Assembly: GCA_022548915.1 (NCBI GenBank)
Contig: JAKZES010000009.1
Span: 1 to 64,000 of the forward strand
DNA from: Verrucomicrobiaceae bacterium E54
GTDB taxonomy: Bacteria; Verrucomicrobiota; Verrucomicrobiia; Verrucomicrobiales; Akkermansiaceae
DNA length: 64,000 nt
Direction: 5' to 3'
The notes beneath the pieces were generated by a model, which worked only from the letters and a program-made list of their open reading frames with translations, did no database searches and was not told the DNA's origin. The translations under genes and the position numbers were made by a program. Positions 53,523 to 59,746 of the stretch are shown one piece after another. The number at the start of each line of letters is the position of its first letter. Within the stretch, counting starts at the first letter, position 1.

Positions 53523-53721
53523 CACCAGAGGCTACGCCTGCGGGTCCCGCATCTATCAGCGATTGCGGGGAACCTGCCGACTGCGGAAGCCGCTCTTGCG
53601 CCCGCGGCCGGGCCAGCACCGGGAAAGGCGACGACCGGGAGGACCCGCCACCACGGTTTTCCCTCGTTTCCACCCACTTTTGCCTTGCCAACCCGGCCCT
53701 GAGTCCTAGTTTCGCCGCCCC

Positions 53722-53931
53722 ATGGCTCGAACCGCAGGAAAAGCAAAGACCCGCAAGGCTGTCGCCAAGCGCTTCAAGGTGACCGGCACCGGGAAGGTCC
53801 TGCGCCGGAAGCAGGGCAAGCGCCACTTGCTCCAGAACAAGAACCGCAAACGCAAGCGGAATCTGGGCAAGGCCACGCTTGTTTCCGACGCCGACATCAA
53901 GAACGTGAAGGAAAACCTTCCCTTCGCCTGA
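53722..53931 (+). CDS. rpmI: 50S ribosomal protein L35
   Basis: 69 aa. ARTAGKAKTRKAVAKRFKVTG and GKVLRRKQGKRHLLQNK match the L35 pattern (K-T-x-x-A-x-x-KRFK-x-TG-x-G; HLL-x-x-K). It binds 23S rRNA. It lies 149 bp upstream of rplT on the same strand, and the pair is usually one operon with infC, but infC is not in this window. Confidence 0.95.
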   Translation: MARTAGKAKTRKAVAKRFKVTGTGKVLRRKQGKRHLLQNKNRKRKRNLGKATLVSDADIKNVKENLPFA

Positions 53932-54080
53932 ACCGGGTCCCGAGACATCACCACGCCCCCGTCGGCGTCAAACGACGGGCCTCCATTGCCGCCAGATCCC
54001 GCCAACGCGAGATACCACCGGACGAGCGAGACGGCAGGAGGAAGACGAAACCAACGGCCCGTCCGACCTGATACCACACC

Positions 54081-54458
54081 ATGCCACGCGCAACCAACAG
54101 CCCGGCCTCCCGCGCCCGCCGCAAGCGGGTCCTCCAGCGTGCCAAAGGCTTCCGCGGATTCCGCTCGAAGCTCTACCGCTACGCCAAGGACGCCGTCCGC
54201 AAGGCCCAGGAATACGAATACCGCGACCGCAAGAAGCGGAAGGGGCAATTCCGTCGTCTCTGGATCCAGCGCATCAGCGCCGCGACCCGCAACGAGGGAC
54301 TCACCTACTCCCGCTTCATCGAGGGACTCAACGCCGCCGGCATCGAAGCCGACCGCAAGATCCTCGCTGACCTCGCCGTGAACGACGCCGAAGCCTTTAC
54401 GGCCATCGTCGAGCAGGCCAAGGCAGCGCTCGAGAAGAAGAAGGAAGCGGCCGCCTGA
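54081..54458 (+). CDS. rplT: 50S ribosomal protein L20
   Basis: 125 aa. [47 protein letters not shown] and [24 protein letters not shown] are the L20 signatures. It binds 23S rRNA domain I/II early in 50S assembly and often autoregulates its operon. A GC-rich hairpin follows its stop. Start ATG 54081. Confidence 0.96.
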   Translation: MPRATNSPASRARRKRVLQRAKGFRGFRSKLYRYAKDAVRKAQEYEYRDRKKRKGQFRRLWIQRISAATRNEGLTYSRFIEGLNAAGIEADRKILADLAVNDAEAFTAIVEQAKAALEKKKEAAA

Positions 54459-54484
54459 GGCGCTTTCCCCCATTTCCCTTCCCA

Positions 54485-54516
54485 ACGCCGCCCGGCCCTC
54501 GTGCCCGGCGGCGTCT
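54485..54516 (+). terminator. GC-rich hairpin after rplT
   Basis: ACGCCGCC pairs with GGCGGCGT across about 15 nt and is followed by CTTT. It is a plausible terminator but with a short T-run. Confidence 0.5.
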
Positions 54517-54644
54517 TTCGTGGTGCGTGGCTGCCCCGGCCCGGGGCAGGCCGTGGTGGCGGCGGCCCGCCGCAAGCCGTCTTTCGTGGTGCGTGGCTGC
54601 CCCGGCCCGGGGCAGGCCGTGGTTGCGGCGGCCCGCCGCAAACT
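54513..54644. repeat. Two direct 66-bp tandem copies
   Basis: 54513-54578 and 54579-54644 are near-identical (one difference near the middle). Each contains a strong palindrome, TGCCCCGG-C-CCGGGGCA. The second copy ends 1 bp before the stop codon of the VapC-type gene. Confidence 0.88.
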
Positions 54645-54645
54645 G

Positions 54646-55062
54646 TCACGCAAAGGGATTCACCACCCGCACACCACCGTAGTCCTGTCCGTCGGCCAGA
54701 TCCTCCGACCAAAGCTCCTCGCACTCCATTTCCCGCGCCGCCTCCAGAATCGCGGCATCCCAGTAGGAGAGCTGCCAGCGGACCTTCGCCGCCAGCGCCC
54801 GATCCAGAATTCCCACGGTCAGCTCCTGCACCGGATACCGCTTCCAGCTCTCGATCAACTCCACCGCCTCCTCGTGGGTCAAGGCATCGGACCGCCCGAG
54901 TCGGGTCGCCTGCACATAAAACTCCTGCAGCACCTGCACCGAGAGAAACAAATCCTCGCGCTCCAGAATCTCCGCAGCCTTTTCCTGCTTCGCCGACTCT
55001 CCCCGATCGCCACTCACCAGGTAGAGCAGCACGTTGGTATCAACGAAGGGCATCGCGATCAT
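54646..55062 (-). CDS. vapC: PIN-domain toxin, VapC type
   Basis: 138 aa. PIN signature residues: PFVDTNVLLYLVS (first Asp), VLQEFYVQATR (conserved Glu), SYWDAAILEAA (second Asp) and SEDLADG (third Asp). PIN toxins are RNases controlled by a cognate antitoxin. Its start region overlaps the antitoxin gene by about 20 bp; ATG 55062 is taken, with 55053 (MPFVDTN) an equally good option. It stands next to the 66-bp tandem repeats. Confidence 0.83.
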   Translation of the reverse strand: MIAMPFVDTNVLLYLVSGDRGESAKQEKAAEILEREDLFLSVQVLQEFYVQATRLGRSDALTHEEAVELIESWKRYPVQELTVGILDRALAAKVRWQLSYWDAAILEAAREMECEELWSEDLADGQDYGGVRVVNPFA

Positions 55063-55294
55063 GGAGTTCGTCCCGACTCAACCGCCTGCCAGCCGAGAAC
55101 CGAGCCGATCGCTTCTTCAAGCGTGCCAGCACGGCCTGCTGCCGCCGTTTCAAGCGCTCGAATTCGGTCTCCTCGGCGGCAAATTTGCCGAGCATTTCCC
55201 GCACCACCGCCGACACCGAAGACCGCTGCTCCGCCGCCCTCACGCGCGCCCTGTGGTAAGTTTCATCATCCACAGAAACTGTGACATTTTTCAT
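55040..55294 (-). CDS. vapB: Antitoxin of the VapBC-type module
   Basis: 84 aa. The opening KNVTVSVDDETYHRARVRA matches a ribbon-helix-helix DNA-binding N-terminus (beta strand, then helix). The C-terminal half is charged and helical (ETEFERLKRRQQAVLARLKKR), fit to bind the toxin. It starts at ATG 55294 and ends inside the toxin's start region. Such proteins repress their own operon and neutralise the PIN toxin. Confidence 0.78.
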   Translation of the reverse strand: MKNVTVSVDDETYHRARVRAAEQRSSVSAVVREMLGKFAAEETEFERLKRRQQAVLARLKKRSARFSAGRRLSRDELHDRDALR

Positions 55295-55386
55295 GCTCAC
55301 AGGATAGATGGATTCGTTTTGCGATCAAGCGGGAAACGACCGAATTCCCCGCCACCGAGGCGCGGAGAAGCGCGACCCATCGCACG

Positions 55387-55407
55387 GGCGCGGACTTCAG
55401 TCCGCCT
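55387..55407. repeat. Dispersed small hairpin, copy 8, at a gene end
   Basis: GGC, then GCGGACT-TC-AGTCCGC. The stop codon (TCA read on the minus strand, 55397-55399) of the 284-aa gene lies in the turn of this hairpin, as also seen for mnmM. Confidence 0.65.
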
Positions 55408-56251
55408 CTGGCCGCTCCGCCCAGATCTCCTCCACCGGCCGCTCGCCCTCGATCCAGCCCACCGCCCGGCACTTCACGATTTCAAACAAGGGCTCCCCCG
55501 CCCCCTCGTGCCGCACCACCTCGAGCACGAAGCGCTGACGATACCGCGCCGATCCCAGTACCACTTTCTTCATCATCTCCTCGCGCACCGTCCCGATCTC
55601 TGCGAAACCGAGCGCCACACGCCCCATATCGGGACTGCTCAGGCGAAAAGTCGTCCACCGCTCCCAGTCGTCGAAAGGCTCAGGATACTCGGTCGAAGGT
55701 TCACAAAACACCCTTACCACCGCACGTTCCGCCTTGCCCGACCAAAGGTCCTCCCAGGTCGCCGTGCCATGCCGCGCATACGCGTCCCAATCGACCCGAG
55801 GCCCCTCCGGCGTGTCCACCACCTCCAGCAGCCGCACCTCTCCCGAGGGCAGCGCCACCGCGAAGGCCGTCGTGCCGCCGCCATGCCCGATCATCTTCTC
55901 GATCTCCCCAACCTCACTCCGCGCCGCGGAGGGATAGTCGGCGACTCGATTTCGGACTTCCTCCGCGTTCCTCACCCACCGCAGGCGCTCCTCCATCCCG
56001 CTGCCGGCAAGGAACGCCTGCGCCACGGCTTCCGCCTCCTCCAGCGCGTTTCGCACCTCCGCGACCGGTGCCGCCGCGGCATGGATCTCTCCCTCCCCGC
56101 GCGGCCACAACATCACCGCCAGCCCGATTCCCAATACCAGCACGACCCCACCGACCATCCATCCGACCCACCGAGGCGTCCGCTTCGGCGGTGGCTTCTC
56201 CCACCCCTTCTCGGGCTCACCCCTCCGCCCCTGCCCCATCCGAATCAACAT
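55397..56251 (-). CDS. Membrane-anchored protein of unknown function, 284 aa
   Basis: The N-terminus is Pro/Lys-rich (GWEKPPPKRTPRW), then one membrane helix (VGWMVGGVVLVLGIGLAVML). Most of the protein would be periplasmic: LRWVRNAEEVRNRVADYPSAARS and FAVALPSGEVRLLEVVDTPEG. It is acidic and mixed alpha/beta. No family is recognised. Verrucomicrobial genomes often encode similar anchored proteins. The start at 56251 is uncertain, with an internal Met five residues later. It follows the DGR template region on the same strand. Confidence 0.6.
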   Translation of the reverse strand: MLIRMGQGRRGEPEKGWEKPPPKRTPRWVGWMVGGVVLVLGIGLAVMLWPRGEGEIHAAAAPVAEVRNALEEAEAVAQAFLAGSGMEERLRWVRNAEEVRNRVADYPSAARSEVGEIEKMIGHGGGTTAFAVALPSGEVRLLEVVDTPEGPRVDWDAYARHGTATWEDLWSGKAERAVVRVFCEPSTEYPEPFDDWERWTTFRLSSPDMGRVALGFAEIGTVREEMMKKVVLGSARYRQRFVLEVVRHEGAGEPLFEIVKCRAVGWIEGERPVEEIWAERPEAD

Positions 56252-56290
56252 GACGAAACAATCCTGCTGGGTGATGCGCCGGTGACCCCG

Positions 56291-56335
56291 CCACGGCTTT
56301 CGCCCGAAAGGCTACTCACCGCGACGGAGCCGTGG
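56291..56335 (-). other. Nested hairpin downstream of the DGR template repeat
   Basis: CCACGGCT (56291-56298) pairs with AGCCGTGG (56328-56335), and inside it CTTTCG-CC-CGAAAG (56297-56310) forms a second stem. It lies about 155 bp 3' of the template repeat in the direction of transcription. It may end or structure the template RNA. The rest of 56252-56489 shows no gene but several further GC-rich stems. Confidence 0.5.
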
Positions 56336-56489
56336 CTGATTCGCCGGAGACTTCCGTGGAGGTCTCCCGCCGGAATCTCCGGTGGTTCCTGAGCGCGGCA
56401 CGGCCGCGGACGGCACCCGCCCTCCGCGATTCTGGCCGCAAGCAGTGGCTTGTCCGGGGCCGACCCGGAGGCCCTCCCCGGCCGGGAGC

Positions 56490-56615
56490 CTGCGACACGG
56501 AAACCGATGTTGTTGTTCTCGTTCGTGGGGCTGTTGTTGTTGCGGTTCGACGACGCCAGGTTGTTGGAGTTGTTGTTCCAGTTGCCGCCGCGGATCACCC
56601 GCGACTCACCAGCCG
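56490..56615 (-). other. DGR template repeat (TR), 126 bp
   Basis: Read on the minus strand, it encodes RVIRGGNWNNNSNNLASS, then NRNNNSPTNENNNIGFRV in the same frame as the target gene. It contains 14 AAC codons, as expected for an adenine-rich template. It matches the variable repeat at 58666-58791 in length and in every non-adenine position. It starts 28 bp after the reverse transcriptase stop. Five further adenines (56616-56620) may belong to it. Confidence 0.95.
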
Positions 56616-56643
56616 TTTTTCGCCCGGACATCCCGCCGCACAT

Positions 56644-57684
56644 TCAAGGCCCCAGCACCGCCCGGCGCAAGCCCCAGCTCTGCGCATGCTCCGCATGCGC
56701 CACCCAGGCCCGCACCGAGGCGGTCAGCTCCGCCGGGTCGAGCCACCCCATCCGCACCTCCCGCCGCATCCAGCGGAACTTCCTGCGGAATCGCCGCGCA
56801 TTCGCCGAGCGCACCCGCACCCGCCCATCGGCACGCACCACGTAGCCGCAGAAATCCACCCCGTCCGCCGTCGGGATCAGCCGGTACTTATCCGGGTGGA
56901 TCTCGAGCCGCTCCGCCGCCAGGAACTCCCGGCAGGCCGCTCCCCATGCCTTCAGCTCGCCCCGGCTTCCACCAAAGAGCAGGAAGTCGTCCACGTAGCG
57001 AAGGTAGCCCTTCACCCCCAGCTCCTGCTTCACGAAATGGTCGAAGCGGTCGAGGAAGATGTTGGCGAAGAACTGGCTCGTCAGGTTCCCGATCGGCAGC
57101 CCCCGCCGTCGCTCCTCCACCGCAAAAAGGTCTCCGCCCGCCGGCCACACCTGCTCGGTGCGCTCGAAATGGCTGGCGAGAATCAAGTCGATGAGCGCCA
57201 GCACCCTCTCGTCGCCCACCACCCGCGCGATCTTCTCACGCAGCAGCCCCTGGTCGATCGAGGGAAAGTAGCGCCTGATGTCGCACTTGAGCGCAAAGGG
57301 GTGCCGCCTCGCGAAGTGGAGCGCCCGCCGCATCCCGGCGTGAGTCCCACGCCCCGGGCGGCAGGCGTAGCTGTCCTCGATGAAGCGCGGCTCGAAGATC
57401 GGCTCCAAGACGCGCACCAAAGCGTGATGCACCACCCGGTCGCGGAAGGGCGCCGCCGCCACCACCCGCTCCTTGGGTTCGTGAATCGTGAAATAGTGGT
57501 AGGCCCCCGGCTGATAGCTCCCCTCCTGCAGCTCCCGCTCCAGCGCGATCACCTCCGTCTCCCACTTCCCGAAAAACTCCGCTCCGGCCCGCTTCCCGCG
57601 CTTGCCCCGCAGCGCCTCACAGGCCGCCGCAGCGAGATTCTCCAAGCTCGCCACCTTCTCCCACAGCCGCTTGTGACGTTTCAC
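56644..57684 (-). CDS. DGR-class reverse transcriptase
   Basis: 346 aa. It opens MKRHKRLWEKVASLENLAAA, the usual start of DGR reverse transcriptases, and has FALKCDIRRYFPSID (first catalytic Asp), RRRGLPIGNLTSQFFANIF (DGR-type IG-x3-SQ in place of the QG-x3-SP of retroviral enzymes) and GYLRYVDDFLLF (YVDD at ~230-233). It ends with SWGLRRAVLG. It copies the template RNA with errors at adenines and exchanges the cDNA into the variable repeat. The GTG start overlaps the stop of hicA as GTGA, so translation is likely coupled. Confidence 0.95.
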   Translation of the reverse strand: MKRHKRLWEKVASLENLAAAACEALRGKRGKRAGAEFFGKWETEVIALERELQEGSYQPGAYHYFTIHEPKERVVAAAPFRDRVVHHALVRVLEPIFEPRFIEDSYACRPGRGTHAGMRRALHFARRHPFALKCDIRRYFPSIDQGLLREKIARVVGDERVLALIDLILASHFERTEQVWPAGGDLFAVEERRRGLPIGNLTSQFFANIFLDRFDHFVKQELGVKGYLRYVDDFLLFGGSRGELKAWGAACREFLAAERLEIHPDKYRLIPTADGVDFCGYVVRADGRVRVRSANARRFRRKFRWMRREVRMGWLDPAELTASVRAWVAHAEHAQSWGLRRAVLGP

Positions 57685-57896
57685 AAGGCCTCAATGAAAT
57701 CCTTTGCCGCAACATCCGCCTGTTTGAGGAGACCAGCCAAGGTGCCCGTCTTGATTTCCTTGTGCATCGGCACCGTACAGCCCGATTCACCCCGGCGCAT
57801 GATCACGTGGCTGCCGCGCTGCCGGACCTGCTCAAAGCCCAGTTTCCGCAGCGCCTTGCAACACTGCCTCCCGCTAACAACCGGCAGTTTCGGCAT
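57681..57896 (-). CDS. hicA: HicA-type toxin
   Basis: 71 aa. PKLPVVSGRQCCKALRKLGFEQVRQRGSHVIM has the HicA pattern, including the catalytic histidine in RGSHVIM, then VPMHKEIKTGTLAGLLKQADV. HicA is a small dsRBD-fold mRNA interferase. It overlaps hicB by 23 bp and the reverse transcriptase by 4 bp, so the three form one operon. It may act as a normal toxin or have been adopted by the DGR; sequence cannot separate these. Confidence 0.88.
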   Translation of the reverse strand: MPKLPVVSGRQCCKALRKLGFEQVRQRGSHVIMRRGESGCTVPMHKEIKTGTLAGLLKQADVAAKDFIEAL

Positions 57897-58092
57897 CGCT
57901 CAGTTCAAAGCTGGTCATCATGGTTCCACTCTTCAGCGGGCGGGGGAATTCCTCCAGATACAATGCCGTAGCCTCCCGCAAGTTTGCCAGCGCCTCGTCC
58001 CGCGTCTCTCCCTGCGTCGTGGTTCCGGTTTCCGGATTGAAGGCAATGAATCCACCCTCTTCCGCCTCGGTGATGACCGCACTTAGAATCAT
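57874..58092 (-). CDS. hicB: HicB-type antitoxin
   Basis: 72 aa. ILSAVITEAEEGGFIAFNPETGTTTQGETRDEALANLREATALYLEEF is a HicB partial RNase H-like fold: a strand, an E-D/GG-loop, then a TQGETRDEAL helix, a standard pattern. The C-terminal DNA-binding part seen in longer HicBs is short here. It precedes hicA and overlaps it by 23 bp. Its upstream spacer (58093-58161) separates it from a GIY-YIG gene on the same strand. Confidence 0.86.
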   Translation of the reverse strand: MILSAVITEAEEGGFIAFNPETGTTTQGETRDEALANLREATALYLEEFPRPLKSGTMMTSFELSDAETAGC

Positions 58093-58161
58093 GTCCGCAT
58101 CCTAGCCCCTTCCCCGCCGCTTGTCGAGTCGCCCAGCGACCTCACCCAGCCCCCGACCCCG

Positions 58162-58443
58162 TCAGAGGCCCGAGGGTCTCTGACGGGGCAAGCCACCGAG
58201 GAATGCCTTGAGCCGGTTCTTCAGGTAGCGCTTGCCCATTCCGGTCTTGAGATATTTCTCCCGCGCCGCTGCATCGACCCTGCTCGGGCAGGCTTCATAG
58301 TACACCAGTCGGAAGGGCGTCCGGTGTTTCGTTGATGGAACCTCCCCGCTATTGTGTTCTTCAAGTCGCCGCCTCAAATCCGACGTCAGGCCGGTGTAGA
58401 ACTGCCCATCCGTCTCACTCAAGAGAACATAGACATATTGCAT
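58162..58443 (-). CDS. GIY-YIG domain nuclease-like protein
   Basis: 93 aa. MQYVYVLLSETDGQFYTGLTSDLRRRLEEHNSGEVPSTKHRTPFRLVYYE is a stand-alone GIY-YIG domain: the YVYVL and YTG strands, the conserved Arg in DLRRRL, and His/Tyr residues, with a downstream AREKYLK helix. Stand-alone domains are of uncertain function. It sits 69 bp upstream of hicB and downstream of the DGR target on the same strand, so it may be part of the DGR transcript or a separate insertion. Confidence 0.85.
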   Translation of the reverse strand: MQYVYVLLSETDGQFYTGLTSDLRRRLEEHNSGEVPSTKHRTPFRLVYYEACPSRVDAAAREKYLKTGMGKRYLKNRLKAFLGGLPRQRPSGL

Positions 58444-58453
58444 CGATCACTTG

Positions 58454-58550
58454 CCCCGTTTGAGGCGCAAGACTCAAATGGGGTCACGAAATAATTTCGA
58501 CCGCCTCCGGCGGTATCCCTTTCCCGAGGCTCCGCCGCGCCTTCGGCGCG
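58454..58550. other. Three hairpins between the DGR target and the GIY-YIG gene
   Basis: CCCCGTTTGAG/CTCAAATGGGG (58454-58483), ACCGCC-TCC-GGCGGT (58500-58514) and CGCGCC-TTC-GGCGCG (58536-58550). They lie 3' of the target gene in its direction of transcription. No U-tract follows. They may stop or process the target transcript, or act in retrohoming. Confidence 0.55.
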
Positions 58551-58588
58551 AAGAGGAAAAGGACAAAGAACCAAAGAGCAGAGGGAAG

Positions 58589-59530
58589 TCAGACACGCTT
58601 TCTTCTGAGTAGCAGCCCCATCATACCCACAACTGTGAGGATCGCTCCAGACGGCTCAGGAACAGCTGCGACACGGAAACCGATGGCGCTGCTCCCGCTC
58701 GTGGGGCTGTCGCCGAAGCGGTCCGACGACGCCAGGCCGAAGGAGCCGCTGTTCCAGCCGCCGCCGCGGAACACCCGCGACTCACCAGCCGAGTCGTTCG
58801 GAGCCGTGAAGCCCGACTCGCCCCACTCCCACACATTGCCGTTCTGCGCCATCGTGCCATACGGGCTCAGGCCACCCGCATTCGTGATGTCCGCAGGACC
58901 TGGTGGATTGGGATTCACGCCGTCGCGATACACTGCGGTGCCAGCCGTTGTCCCTCCGCTCGTTGTCGTCGGTGCCGTGTCACTCCCAGTCGCATAGTCC
59001 CAGTAGCCACCGCTTCCCCCATTTGCACTCGGATCGTAATACGCCGCCTTGTACCACTCGTCCTCGCTCGGCAGGAAGTAATACGCATTGCTGTTCCGGA
59101 ACGGATTGCTCGCATCATACCCAGCATCCGCTCCCGTCCACAACGCGATGTTGTCGTTCCCTCCCCCGGTCTCGAACTTGTAGGCCGCGCTGTATCCGCT
59201 GCTCGTGTTCAGCCAGTTCACAAACCGCGCCGCCTCGTTCCAGCTTACCGAGGTCGCCGGCTGGTCCGCGCTGAAAGGCGCGTAACGCGTGATCGCCGGC
59301 CCGCCGCTGAGCACGTTGTAGCTGTCGATCATCGCCCCGCTGATCTCGTAGGTGGACATCCGGTAGGCGTAATCGACCCCGCCGTAGCCGGTGTTGTCAT
59401 CCGCATTTCCGGCATCGCCGATATCGACGAAGTCGATGGTGAATTCATTCGCCCCGCTGCCGAAGGTGTCGGCAAGCACGGGGACAGCGAGAAACGGAAC
59501 GAGCGGGAGGAGGCGCAGCGGGGAGGTCAT
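58589..59530 (-). CDS. DGR target: FGE-like PEP-CTERM protein with a variable C-type-lectin-fold region
   Basis: 313 aa. A signal peptide (MTSPLRLLPLVPFLAVPVLA) is followed by a formylglycine-generating-enzyme-like (FGE-sulfatase/SUMF1) domain: YRMSTYEISGAMIDSYNVL, ATSVSWNEAARFVNWLN, YFLPSEDEWYKAAYYDP, GLSPYGTMAQNGNVWEW, then SRVFRGGGW. The variable repeat covers residues ~247-288, immediately before a PEP-CTERM signal (VPEPSGAILTVVGMMGLLLRRK). It is therefore diversified at its binding surface and sorted by exosortase. The ATG at 59530 is used because it starts the signal peptide; the frame runs further upstream. Confidence 0.9.
   Translation of the reverse strand: MTSPLRLLPLVPFLAVPVLADTFGSGANEFTIDFVDIGDAGNADDNTGYGGVDYAYRMSTYEISGAMIDSYNVLSGGPAITRYAPFSADQPATSVSWNEAARFVNWLNTSSGYSAAYKFETGGGNDNIALWTGADAGYDASNPFRNSNAYYFLPSEDEWYKAAYYDPSANGGSGGYWDYATGSDTAPTTTSGGTTAGTAVYRDGVNPNPPGPADITNAGGLSPYGTMAQNGNVWEWGESGFTAPNDSAGESRVFRGGGWNSGSFGLASSDRFGDSPTSGSSAIGFRVAAVPEPSGAILTVVGMMGLLLRRKRV
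58666..58791 (-). other. DGR variable repeat (VR), 126 bp
   Basis: Equal in length to the template repeat at 56490-56615, with 22 differences, every one at a template adenine on the coding strand. 15 of the codons change; examples are Asn to Ser, Gly, Phe, Asp and Ala. The last ~20 bp (ATCGGTTTCC-GTGTCGCAG) are identical and probably hold the initiation-of-mutagenic-homing site. Confidence 0.95.
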
Positions 59531-59617
59531 GGCGAAGCGAAACACTGCACAGTAAAAACCATGCCCAACCATTCGAAGGCAAGCCCCAATCTGCGTATTT
59601 TCCGTCACCCGCCTTGG

Positions 59618-59650
59618 GGACCGCGGTTCTGCAAGCCGCTCGCGCGGTCC
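59618..59650. other. Inverted repeat upstream of pheS
   Basis: GGACCGCG (59618-59625) and CGCGGTCC (59643-59650) with a 17-nt loop, about 96 bp before the pheS start. It could be part of a leader or of the promoter region shared with the DGR target on the other strand. Confidence 0.35.
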
Positions 59651-59746
59651 GGTTCAACCGCTGACAAAGCCGCCCTCTCGATTGACCGCAAGCGCCACAG
59701 CCGCTATCCCCGCCCCGCCTTTCCATCGATTTCCCATCCGCAGCCC

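Larger units (their letters stand above)
56490..59530 (-). mobile_element. Diversity-generating retroelement locus
   Basis: In transcription order: target with variable repeat, GIY-YIG, hicB, hicA, reverse transcriptase, template repeat. All lie on the minus strand. No four-helix Avd-type accessory gene is seen between target and reverse transcriptase. Confidence 0.92.

Noticed and set aside
56245-56643. A 132-codon frame over the template repeat
   Set aside because: It has Asn-rich sequence because it reads the DGR template. It has no ribosome binding site and its downstream part is unlike any protein. The region is a template RNA.
58162-58443. GIY-YIG gene as an intron homing endonuclease
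   Set aside because: There is no intron structure or DNA-binding extension. It is a bare domain as in many small chromosomal genes.
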